Below are positions 25,446-39,168 of a stretch of 64,000 nt of DNA, piece by piece (the stretch's first letter is position 1; the number at the start of each line of letters is the position of its first letter). The notes under the pieces were generated by a model. The model worked only from the letters and a program-made list of their open reading frames with translations. It ran no database searches and had not been told where the DNA came from. Source of the DNA: Candolleomyces eurysporus (lineage: Eukaryota > Basidiomycota > Agaricomycetes > Agaricales > Psathyrellaceae). Position numbers and translations under genes: made by a program. Location of the stretch: NCBI GenBank assembly GCA_027579435.1, contig JANBPK010000709.1:129184-193183 (forward strand). The letters are read 5' to 3'.

Positions 25446-25773
25446 TCACCGTGTGCCACTGTTTGTTGACAACTGCGCAGCATTTTCCCGGCGAAGCTCC
25501 TGGACAACGGTCTAGGTATCGATGTCAATAACCAGTGCCAGCTACAGACAAAGCTCGAAAAACCAACAGCCAGAGCGTCAGGATTTACTCCGCTCTCGAT
25601 TAAACCAATGCAAGTCGCGAGGGTCTCCTTGTCCAACTGTGTATTCAGCAGCTTTGACATCTCGAACAAGACTAGCTTTCGGTTAATGATAAGAGGGTCC
25701 TTGGGGCTCGCTGAGACGCACTATCGAGGGTCTGTTGAGCAGAGGTGTTTCGCTCGGGGTCCTTTGGCGACAT
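25446..25773 (-). CDS. MZT1: Mitotic-spindle organizing protein 1 (MOZART1)
   Basis: Small subunit that binds the N-termini of gamma-tubulin complex proteins and is needed to recruit gamma-tubulin complexes to spindle pole bodies. Three exons encode about 73 residues. Exon 1 from ATG 25773 reads [17 protein letters not shown]. Exon 2 reads [19 protein letters not shown] and then [15 protein letters not shown]. Exon 3 reads [13 protein letters not shown] and ends NSGTR at 25446. The core (MS-LLNT-LDKETL, G-NPEALA, V--ELR) is the MOZART1 signature, and the length matches the family (about 65-85). Both introns are short; the second has a GTTGGT donor. Divergent from TMA16 with 125 bp between starts. 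Confidence 0.88.
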
Positions 25774-25898
25774 GGCTTGCGGGACGCAAGTCGCCAAAGC
25801 CAAAGTGGCAGCTCGAAATCTCCTTTCTGCAATATCGTTCCCACGACTGTCTTTGCACTCTTGCTCCGACCACCGATAAGCACCTCATCCTCGCTCTA
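25774..25898. promoter_or_regulatory. Shared divergent promoter of MZT1 and TMA16
   Basis: There are 125 bp between opposed start codons. No TATA box is seen; the sequence is balanced in composition. Confidence 0.5.
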
Positions 25899-26583
25899 AT
25901 GGCGCCAGCCAAAGCAGCAAAAAAAGACTTCTGGGGGGAAGAAGGAAAAAGTTTTTCACCCATCATCTCGAAAAGCCGGCCAACTTGCCCGGCAGGCATT
26001 GCGCAAAGAAAAACTTCAAAATCTTAAAAGCAAACGCAAGGAAAAGGATGGAACTCTTGGTTCGTCAAACTCATTCTCTCATACGATAAAAACTAACCAA
26101 GTCTCAGCGGATGTATACGGCTTCTTCTACCACTCATTACCAGAGGATGGGCCGTTGACCCTGGAAGAGTTGCATGAACTCATCCGTGATGTTTGGTTAA
26201 CGAGACACGACGAGGAGTTGGCCGCGGAGCAGGCTTCCCGTCGGAAAGGGAGGCCTAAGAGTAAGAGGGTGCTAGATCTGGAAGACATCAAATCGAGAGA
26301 GTCAGAGCAATATCGCACGGGCTTCGGTGAGTCCAATTACCTCTTCTTTGACATCGTTAACCAATGTCTCTTACTTTTCATAGAGGTCATCGATTTGACC
26401 CATGGTCCAACTGTAGATCTCTTCCGCGTATGGGACCAAAAGGAAGTCGCTTATCTCGACCTCCTACGATTCGTCCGTATATTCAGTACAGATCCCACTC
26501 GCACCATCATTTCTCGGCCTGGAAAGCATGTATCAATAGTTGGACCAAGTCAAGATCAAACTATGGATGTGGAGACGCAGTAA
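25899..26583 (+). CDS. TMA16: Translation machinery-associated protein 16 (frame break near start)
   Basis: TMA16 associates with pre-60S ribosomal particles. After removing two introns the body reads KVFHPSSRKAGQLARQALR, then ADVYGFFYHSLPEDGPLTL, HELIRDVWLTRHDEEL and, in the last exon, LTHGPTVDLFRVWD, matching the family in order and length (about 190 residues). The only ATG that fits (25899, MAPAKAAKK) is one base out of frame with the rest. Dropping one A from the seven-A run at 25919-25925 restores a natural N-terminus. The downstream frame has a stop immediately upstream and no other ATG before conserved sequence, so I annotate the ATG at 25899 with a probable one-base insertion. Confidence 0.82.
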
Positions 26584-28102
26584 CCCTGCGGAAATATCGC
26601 TGGAATACTCAATTGTACCCAGTTTTTTTCAATCTGCAACCTATTTGGCAACAATACTCTTCCGAAAGCAGGCCAATTCCGTTTGAGCGACAACCGGTGC
26701 GAATGTGAAAGACAAAGGCGAATTCTCTATGTATTTCTGAACCCACTCTACCCTCACCGTATGTTTTAACCAAGTTCTCTTAGGTCATTGGGCTTAGCTT
26801 TTCGTTCTGGTTCTAGACCTTTTCGGGGCCAGTACTTGTTGCATTTCATGGTCTGACCGTATCCAGTGATAGCGTTGAGCGGTGGCAAGTTGCCTTGCTG
26901 CAGGATCCCCCATTTGAACTTTCTCTCTCAACACCCATTAATCGCCCCGATTGGTACCACAGCACGGTCCCGATCCCGCTCGCTGTCAACCAGCATCCCC
27001 AAGCGCCTACAGCTTCCCGCTATCTTATATCATTCGCAGCATCTGTCAATGAGCTTGGGAATCCATTGGTCAACTCGAAACAGAGAACACAGTGCTGCCC
27101 ACACCCAACTCCGCCTAATCGGTCAATTACTACCAGCCCATGACGTGGGTAAGGGCAAGGAACGGTGGTAATGGCGTAAGGGGTTTTGCGAAGTGTGCGG
27201 ACCGGAAGTCCAGCAGAAGACTCCCACCTCCACTCATTGTCATCGAAAGTGTTGATGTTTGGGTGCGCCGGAATACGTGATATTATACCTCGCTCCTCCA
27301 CTCGGTAAGGCGTCGACCCCCGCAAGTTCCGTAACCCCATTGTCTCAAAATTGCAGCCACTGACGTCCATTCAAACCCGGGCAGCCTTGACTTGCGCAGG
27401 AAGACGGCCAAGATCTGCTTCGAACTTCGCCCGCCGATAATATGACATTCCAGTGTGAAATCCATCGCGGTCATCTTAAATCGTTTACATGACTTTTGGA
27501 GAAGCAAAACCAAAGCATCCGATGATATTCCCGAGCCCAACCCACGAGACATATTTTTGGTGCTCGACCGGTCCCTGTCCCGCAGTCTGGTATGAACCAA
27601 GTTCTTCATAAGAGTCTAATATCCATACCTTGGGGAGGGCCTGGATGCGCCCTCTTGTGCCTCATGTCATGAATGAATTGGACACAGGCCTAGTACAAAG
27701 CTTAACACAAAAATGTGCAAGGGAAAAAAACCCTGGCGATCACGGTAAAGATCGTAGATAAAATGGGATATTTTTCAGCTGGGCTGAGTTTCGGGTGATC
27801 TTGTGATGTTGGGGGAGTTTTCCGTTCTCCGTGAGCCCTGCCCTGGTTGACCAGGAAATGTCAGGTATAAAGGATGGGTCGATATCCACCGAACGGTTCT
27901 TTCCGTCTCGCTTTCCGGTCGCCAACGTCGTCGTCGTTCACGACGACAGTCTCTTTGACGGGAGAAGTTTTGCCGCCCAGTGATTCTCGTGGGTGAAAGA
28001 GGTTCCAGACCCACTTGTTCCAGTTGGTATGTACCACATTGCAGCTTCGGACAGCTTTATAATGAGCTCTAGATATTTTATACGGCATCAGTCATTACCG
28101 CC
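26584..28102. other. 1.5-kb gap with unassigned open stretches
   Basis: No gene is firmly supported. On the plus strand, a frame opens at about 26817 after a good TTCTAG acceptor and runs to about 27140 (PVLVAFHGLTVSSDSVERW, then LSTPINRPDWYHSTVPIPL). It looks protein-like but has no ATG and no obvious upstream exon. On the minus strand, 27283-27609 (108 codons) and 27861-28088 (75 codons, ending GGYRPILYT) are open. The latter would start only 14 bp from the monooxygenase ATG, which makes it doubtful. Confidence 0.35.
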
Positions 28103-30214
<2,112 letters not shown>

Positions 30215-30560
30215 TTAATCTGTTCACTTTGCTTTCGACTACATATGCACTTTATTCGTCGACTAATATGTACAGGTATCGCAATGGGTATCGCCAGCAC
30301 TAGGACAGTTGTACAACTAGTCTCTATCGTAATCGCTCCTAATGTTTGCTTTTGAACGACAAGCCTCCTCGATTCTACCTTTCGTTATAGAACGTCCCAG
30401 TCATCAAAGATGGCCAGGATTCGTTAGGACGTACCGAAAATCTTGCTGCAATGATACGGGTATATCTTAAAGCTTAAAGTTTCGGTCTCGAAGAAAAGAG
30501 TTATGGCAAATGCTGGCATTCTGGCATTCGTAAATTACATTTTACTACAAGTACGATGTA
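30215..30560. other. Convergent 3' intergenic region
   Basis: This holds the 3' UTRs of the monooxygenase (plus) and the ubiquitin-eS31 gene (minus). It is AT-leaning with no open frame worth reporting. Confidence 0.5.
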
Positions 30561-31515
<955 letters not shown>

Positions 31516-32904
31516 ATGGACAGCGACGACGACACACGTATGTCAGACCTAGAGCCTATTTCGCCCCTCAAGAACAAGGGCAAAGCAAAGGCAGTCGATC
31601 AGGACGCAGCGACAGCAGAAGACAACCTCCCATGGTGCGTGAACCCATTCGTCCTCGTGGATGGAGAGATACTCAAAGCTGTATTAGGGTTGAGAAATAC
31701 AGACCTGTGACTCTGGATGACGTGGTGTCTCATCAAGATATTACTGCTACCAGTGCGTCGGCTTTCCAACTCGTCCGTCTCTGTGCTCACTCAGCGCCTA
31801 GTCAATCGATTCATCGAGAAGAATCGTTTACCCCATCTTCTCTTCTACGGCCCTCCGGGAACAGGGAAGACGTCCACGATCCTTGCCGTTGCGCGTCGTA
31901 TCTATGGAGCAGATTTCCGGAAGCAGATCTTGGAGGTGAACAGAATGTCGTTTACTGCCCTCGTCGCAAAGCTTACCTATTCCGCAGCTCAACGCCTCCG
32001 ATGACAGAGGTATCGACGTTGTTCGAGAACAAATCAAGCAGTTTGCCGAAACCCGGACGCTTTTCGCCAAGGGCTTCAAGCTAATCATCCTCGATGAAGC
32101 CGACATGATGACTCAAGCGGCCCAGGCCGCTCTGCGTCGGGTTATTGAACAGTACACCAAGAACGTTCGGTTCTGCATCATTTGCAACTATGTCAACAAG
32201 ATCACACCGGCTATCCAAAGTCGATGCACTCGCTTTCGCTTCTCTCCTTTGCCTATTCCTGAGGTCGAGAAACGGATCAACACCGTCGTGGAAGGAGAAA
32301 AGTGCGCTTCACCAACTAATTCACGCATTAGATCTTTCTGACACCCGCGTTTAGCGTTAATCTCACCGAGGACGGCAAACAGGCTCTCCTAAAGCTCTCC
32401 AAAGGTGACATGCGACGAGCTTTGAATGTCTTACAGGCCTGTCATGCTGCTTATGACATCGTCGGAGAGACGGAGGTCTACAATTGCACGGGGAACCCCC
32501 ACCCTCAGGATATCGAAGCGATTGTCAATTCTATGCTAAGCGATGAATTTACGACATCTTACCAGAGTCAGTGATTAATCCCTTCGGGACTAGTTCTTTT
32601 CCTAATTGTCTTCACCCAGTGATCCTAAAAATGAAGACGGAGCGCGGCCTTGCTTTGCAAGACCTGATATCTGGAGCTTATGAATACGTGAACACTATTG
32701 AACTGAACCCGAATGCGCGAATATACCTACTGGACCTTCTTGCCACCACTGAGTAAGCGCCTCGGCTGCATTGTCTTCCGAGGTCGATGACTAACCTTCT
32801 ACTCTAGGCACCGACTTTCCACCGGCGGTAATGAGAAGATACAGCTGACGGCACTTCTTAGCGCCTTCAAAGGCGCAGTCGAGCTGTCCGCGAAGTCGGC
32901 GTAG
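31516..32904 (+). CDS. RFC3: Replication factor C subunit 3 (human RFC5)
   Basis: Small ATPase subunit of the clamp loader that places PCNA on primed DNA. After an acidic N-terminus ([15 protein letters not shown]), exons give [20 protein letters not shown], Walker [14 protein letters not shown], Walker [13 protein letters not shown] and the SRC motif [10 protein letters not shown]. The order and the sequence around [20 protein letters not shown] fit yeast Rfc3/human RFC5 better than the other small subunits. At least six introns are present, including one that ends GCGCCTAG before [17 protein letters not shown] and one before LNASDDRG. The last exon ends AVELSAKSA at 32904. Length is about 350 residues, as expected. 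Confidence 0.92.
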
Positions 32905-34161
32905 AGTTCCAGCCCGATGATCCGTGACAGCGTCATTTGTGTTCGTACTAGAGCGTATCAACTTCCCATATTCGACAATTGAGCATTTAGAAGCCAACAT
33001 TCAGCACTCCGGTCCCGTATTCCGAACGTTGAACGCACATCCACAAGTATGTTCGGAGGCAAAAGTGGTTCGGTGCCCAGGGGAGCGGGATACGCACCGT
33101 AAATGGCTAACCTGTCGGGATATTGATGGGATCTCCGTTCCCCGGACTACAACCCATTCCTGGTAAAAGATTGGCGTACCTTCTGCTGATCGGCCAAGTC
33201 GCTCTCACTCGATCGTGATCGAGTTGTCAGCCTCGACCAGTAAACCTTCCTGTTTGAGTCAGACGAGCGTCTTTAAAAGGCCCAAACCTTCTCAAAGACT
33301 CCGGATTCTTTGACAATGGGTGGCTCAGATTTCATATTGTGGGTGCCGTTAGGCAGCCCGGGCGTTTTTCCTGGTTATCCGATGGTATGTTGTTTTCCTG
33401 AGGCAGTTAGACCGTCTGTCTGTCGACCTGTCTTCCCCCACATGAACTGTCAGTCAAGTCTATTCGATGAATAGGTTTCATGACTCGGGGCGCTTGCCAT
33501 CCATGCGATGTTTTAATTTCTCGAATATATAGAACTGGTTTTGTCCATCCGATTGTAAATGCCGACATCTTAAACAGTGAGTCCATGCGCCTCGCAAGAA
33601 TTTGCTAGGGCTAGTGTGATGCGAGATGAAATCAAGGGGAAAAATGCAGGTAATTTTCCTATATAAATACATAATCGTCCAGCGTCGTATGGGCAACTGG
33701 GGGCCAAGTACAAAAACACAGATTTCCTTGACTATAAATACAAAAGAGGATGGTGTGTTGCGATGCGATGCGATGAGATAAGAATCTGGATTGCGAGTGT
33801 ACACTGTGAATGAGATGGTGAGGAAGACAGGTATGAATGAGTGGTAGCAACGGTGACGAGATAGAAGACGAGATTAAGACCAAAGACAATAATACGCTAG
33901 CGATGAAGGGAGTCAGGTACATAATAGTACACGATGAGTCGTGGTACAGCGAATACAAAGGCATGTGTATCACAATGCAGGTATCGGGGGTCAACATGAG
34001 GGTATGGGGTCCAAGATGATGAACAGAGATATGGAAGGAAGGTTCGGAAACAAGAAGATTCAAGGAAAGTAGATGAAAATCGAAGGCGAGTGAGCAGAAC
34101 ATAAGTCCGAGAAGTAAGATCATTATCTCGCAAAGGCGAGAAGGTAGAGTAATGTCCGAAG
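32905..34161. other. 1.26-kb convergent intergenic region
   Basis: This lies between the RFC stop (plus) and the regulator stop (minus). A short spliced frame on the minus strand, 33205-33443, could encode about 47 residues starting MWGKTG and ending VEADNSITIE. It needs a weak GTCGAC donor and a GTTTGG donor and has no recognised family. The AT-rich part from about 33480 to 34160 looks like 3' UTR and spacer. No other gene is seen. Confidence 0.35.
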
Positions 34162-36481
34162 CTAGATCGCAGAGAAGGCTTCTTGGACCTTGGTAAGTTG
34201 GTACCCTGGTATTTCTTCGATAAGGAGCGCTGTCTTGATTTGAATGACGTAAAACTCACGCGTTAGCACGTTGTCTTCGGAATAGAGACTGAGTGCGTTG
34301 AGTCCGTGACGAAGATGTTCCATAAGCTCCTCCTCCGTGAGTTCGCCTCCGGTAGTCGGCGCAGAGGGATCTGACCATGAGGCTTGGTGTAGCCGCAGTC
34401 TTGATACCTCATCGATGAAGACATGGCACGCAGTCATCCAGAGAGTCTGTGTAAAAAATAGGTACGTCAGCGCCTCATTGCAACGTGTTTATGATGGTGT
34501 GCTGACTTACCCCCATGATTGGGTTCAGATAGCCAACCTCCGTTAAATTTACACCACCGCATTGAATCACATTACGCGCAGCAGTGAGGCAATGTTGTTT
34601 GGATGCGGAGTCTGCGTAGGCGAAAATGCCATGAAGCTTAATGCTCGCAGCGTCTGTGAGGCCGTGTATAAGGATTAGGGTGCGGACAGCGGGGTCATTG
34701 GCCTCGTGTTTGGTGATGGGAGGTAGGTGGGAGCGGAAGGTTTCAATGAGGCGGTTCACCGTCTGGAAAGCGGCGGCAAAGGCCTGGAACTCTCGTTGTT
34801 GCATGTCTGCGGGAAAATGTTAGCACAGCTGTGTGTTGTTAGAAAGATGAATGAATTACTTGGTGTCCATTGGCCAGTGAGATGGGCGGCACGATGGAAT
34901 AGGATGGATGCCTTCGCCACCAGGGTGCTGGTTGAATCGCTGCCGGGTAATGATGACTGCACTCCTCCCAGAAACGAGCGGACGGTTGCATTTCCGCGTG
35001 TTTCCGGCGACAGCATTCCCTGAATCAGAATGACTAGGTCAGCATCGCCTGCTCAAATCGAGGTAAAGGGCTTACATCTAGATAGCCATTCACTTCCAAT
35101 GGCCATGGTACGTCTATTTGGATTCCGGGAGCTTCCAGGGCGCCACAAACATTAGATGGGGGTTCCAGGGCAACAGTAATGATCTTGTGGAGGACGAAGA
35201 CGGCCCAAAATGCGTTTATCCGTTCGCCTTCCTCAAGGTTGGTTTGAGGGGGATCCAGGTAGACGGGGGTGTCCTGCGTCAGGCCTAATGTCACAGGCGT
35301 AGAGTTGTTTGCGGAGCGAATCTTGTGGAAACCAGAACCCAAGGCCAGAGAAACAGCAGCACCAGTCTGCCATTTGGCTTCGAGGAAGCGTCCAGTGCGG
35401 AAAAAGTAGTATGCCAGGAGAACCTGTGCTTGTAAGGTATGCAAAACACGACTGGGGTGCGTTCCGAGTAAATCTGTCGAGACATGTTGCACAGCACGGG
35501 TCAGAAACGCGTGTTCCTCGAGAAGGAGTGCCTCTGATGGCCCGAGGTGTACACCCCAAAGATATACGACGCTCAGGAGAGCAGGAGTGGGTCGGGAATG
35601 GTGGCCGAAAGGAAGGTGGAGTAGTGCGTTGGTACGAAATGTGGCTGGATGAAGGAAGAAACCAAACTCGGCAGCATGAGGCAAAAATTTGTCGAGCCTG
35701 CGGAGGGTCAGAGTCGTACTGGTTCCGAAAGCGAGAAGACTTACAAATTTTGAATGAGAAGATGAGAAGAAGGTTCCTAATCATTTGTAAGTTAAAGTGA
35801 AGTCATGAGCGCCGAGTCACAAACCTCATTGCCCAAGAAAGGCGAATTATAGGGAATGTTTCGTAAAGGTGAACTTGAGGATCCGCTCGAGCCTGTAGGT
35901 TCAGTGGTTGGCTTGAGTCCTGAGAAGGTGTTCCAGTGCCTACCAGATGGGAGACTCGACGATGTGGACGTCGGCGAAAAGGGCGACAGCGGTGCGAAGG
36001 GAGCAGGATCTGGCGGGATGAAGAGAGGGGGGGATTTGGACATGCGTTGCGTTTCGTGATACTGAGCATAAGGGTCGTGAAGTTTGACGGAGGGGGTGGT
36101 GGATTCGGGGTTCTCGAGCTCCTGGAGACGTGCCTCCAGACGCGACACTTGCTCCTCGAGAGCCTTCGTGCGCGACCGACCGGGACCATCCGCGTATTCG
36201 CATTCGTCCTCTTTGGGATGCCTGCGACATGGCCCGCAAACGGGTTTGACACCGTCGCATTTCTACCGCAAGAGGATAAGCATCGAACCTGGGGTCTAGT
36301 AAATAAACACGTACAATTTTGAGGAATCTGGGGGTGGGGGGTCAGCAGGTGACGCGTCGAGGAAGAATAGGCAGACGTACCTGCAGTTCATGCATGCCTT
36401 TCCCCGCTTCAGAGGCTTGGTCGTCCGGATGGGTCCGCCTGCACTCCTGCCGGTACTGGAGGAAGAGTTGTCGGTGAGCAT
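34162..36481 (-). CDS. Zn2Cys6 fungal transcription factor
   Basis: Nuclear regulator of the Gal4 type. The binuclear zinc cluster is KACMNCRFLKIKCDGVKPVC followed by GPCRRHPKEDECEY, assembled across three exons including a 13-nt micro-exon (36315-36327). It is followed by a short coiled dimerisation stretch (LEEQVSRLEARLQELE) and a Ser/Pro-rich linker. The middle holds the fungal-specific regulatory region (HPATFRTNALLHLPFG, LLSVVYLWGVHLG, QAQVLLAYYFFRTGRFLE). The end is LTKVQEAFSAI at 34162. The start at ATG 36481 (MLTDNSSSSTG) is the first ATG in frame; an upstream open extension has no ATG. The target genes cannot be inferred from the neighbours. The zinc cluster places it in a large Agaricomycete family. 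Confidence 0.85.
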
Positions 36482-39168
36482 CGCCAGGCAGATGTCGAGG
36501 AAGGACGGTAAAGGCTCCAGGCGCTTACGCGGATCAATGGGGGAGTGGGCCACTGGAGAGTGCCCATGTTTATATGTAGTGCCAGTGGAGGAAGTTGTAA
36601 TGACTTCACATAGATCGCGTCCTCAAATTGGCCGAAGTCCTTTCGGAAGGCAAGCACAGATTCTGATCGGGGTGCACAGCCATCCCAATTGGGCGAGGGT
36701 CCCCCATCTTTGGCTCCGAGATGAGCTCCAAATTAGGCAGTCTGCCCTGCTATTCCTTGTATTTTGTCAATTCCCACCCACCACGTTGCAAATCCTCCCC
36801 ACCGTTCTCCAGGCTGTGTCCCTCGTCGNTGCTTTGCTCTGCCCAAGCACCGATAAAAATTTGGCTATCTCGTGGCGAGCGCCTGCCGAGCCACACCTAG
36901 TCTGCCCTTGTGTCCAATTAGTTCTCTCCCGAGTGCTCATGAATGAACCCAGGCAACTCAATCTCATCGCTAATTGCGTCCGAGCTACGCTCAACTATAG
37001 CTTCATTCTACATTCTCGCTTGACAGTGATTATCTTCTGGAAGATGGCAACGTCGGATCCTACAATATATGTCCACAAAAGACAGCGGCTCCATCGTGTC
37101 ATACTGGTCGCAAGCTCACTGGATCTTCTCATAGACAATGGGACGGACCAGTACTCGTAAATCCCTCTGCTTCGCGCCTTTGATCTAGTCTCTTCTCGTG
37201 ACCCGGTTCCAGCGGTCCTCGGTCCTCCCGCAGCAATTTAGCCATGAAAATTTCCTCTGACTCAAAGAACGCAATAGCTGGCCAAGGATTATTTATCCTG
37301 GTCGAGGCTCCAAATCCACTCGGCACGCAGAAAGTCGCTAAATTACAAGCAAAATGTCGCAGGCATGTTTTATTTCATTTCCGACTTTTCAATTTCCATC
37401 GTCATGCCTCACCTTTCCTCGAGGTCTCTGCAGTCTTGAGGCAGTGGTCTGGCGTCCTTAATGACACTGGTTATCATGTAAAATCTGCCTCGTGTTCAGT
37501 GCCAGGCTCAAGTGACGTAGGTCTATGGCGTGGACCAGTGACCCAGCCTCCTGCCTCGAGGCAAAGAATCTCTCCGTGATTACTTGGCCAGCATTTTGTC
37601 CAGCTCCGAGCCCTCGCCACAAAGACATTTTTTACCGTGCCGATTTTGCTGCCAGATACATTCCGTTCATTCTTATCCACCGTTGTTGTGCGGAATGGTC
37701 ATCTGAGGGTTGGTCATTCAAGTTGTCCGCGTAACACGTTATTTGTGTACAGTAGCCTTACCTTCATGGAGTGATTATTCGTCCTTTACTTGAGCCACTA
37801 TACCGAAGTTTGAAATAGGCTCTTCAGGCGACCGACGTCGCCTCATGGTACCTACCGTCTACCGTCGGGTGATCGCGTCAACATAACCGGTTGACTCTTC
37901 AGGGATGAACTCAAACACAGCCACTTGGTCCCCTACTCAACAACGATTGACCCTCGGTCCTGTGCCCCGGCTCACCTAGCTTATTCTTTCTGAACGATTT
38001 TGTGTTTAGCCACTTGCCGCCTGTCCTGGTCCCGGGTATGTGGCCGGAGGTGAAATACCCCCTCACATGGAGGCATGGTCCCAAAAGCCTGGATCCCGCT
38101 CCCTAGATCGAACTCACGAGATCACATTCACCAGTCACTTTTAGCACGAGAATTCATTCGCAGCAGTATATACCCCAGGTTCTTCTGCGTATTATTAAAT
38201 CATGTGGCTTATCGCACCTTTTCCCTCTTCATTCTAACGAGACCGCAGATGTGTTGCTAGGTGATCACACCTTCAATGGACACATAAACGAACGGGACAT
38301 GATGCATGTTGTTTCCTAGGGCTTCAGCAGATGGTGTGGAGGTGTTGTGGTGGCTCATCGGTACGATCTAAGCGAGCTGAGTGTGATCGGTTGTTCCTTT
38401 CCCTTCCCCCAATCCCGGAACGGCTCAAATCCCGAATCCCGATACCTTCCTTCATATTAATGAGCGGCTCACCTGCGTCGCGACATAGAATACACTTCGC
38501 GTACGGACCAACTACTTCTCTTTCGATTTTCCTTACTAGCGCATCTGAATCACAATGACTTTACAGCTTCTCTCAAAGTAGGGTCGTCCCTCATTTTACC
38601 TCTGTATAATGCCAACCCACGGTCACCGTAAAGTAGTAAACGAACTTTATGGCATTCCGATAGCTTCAAGCGGATCCGTACGGCAGTAGCTACCAATTAC
38701 CGTTAACCCTGTTCACCAAGCCCGCGAAATACGCGATGTTCAATACATTTATGGATAGGTCTATGACACCACTATCGCAAGCGCCCTCGTCCGCACGAAC
38801 ACCGAGACCACAAATCACGAAGTTTTATCAACAAAGCTTCTCAACGTCAGGTGGGTACGATGGTAACAACCGGGGGTCCCNTCCATTATGATAGGGAGCC
38901 AGCGCTGGTGCTACACGTACTTCCCGTCGATAATCAGTACAGAGAACCAGAGCGCCATCGCCACCACATAGCAGAACAATAAGCAGTCGGAAATTCTTCC
39001 CAAAAGAGTACAAGGTTACTAACAAGTACGGTAAATGTACCATCTAAAGTTAGATCTTATCAGACGTGTACATGTGCTTGCCCCGATCGTGTTACAGTTA
39101 TCGTTCCTGAGTCCTGAGCCTGTTTTCCGATCAAAGACCTTTGGAACTAGCGGCGAGCGCTCAGCTAA
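36482..39168. other. 2.7-kb region without recognisable gene
   Basis: This is the largest gap in the window. Neighbours are the regulator (start 36481) and the 3' end of the zinc transporter (39169), both minus strand. Open frames of 60-110 codons occur on both strands (for example 37244-37579, plus) but none has a recognisable motif or plausible splice partners. Ambiguous bases lie at 36829 and 38881. A perfect 12-bp palindrome (TGCCTCGAGGCA) lies at 37552-37563. I see no terminal repeats or transposase. Confidence 0.45.

Noticed and set aside
27861..28088. 75-codon minus-strand frame next to the monooxygenase start
   Set aside because: Its ATG is 14 bp from the opposed ATG at 28103, leaving no promoter, and a plus-strand frame overlaps it with equal plausibility. 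Kept only as a note in the gap entry.
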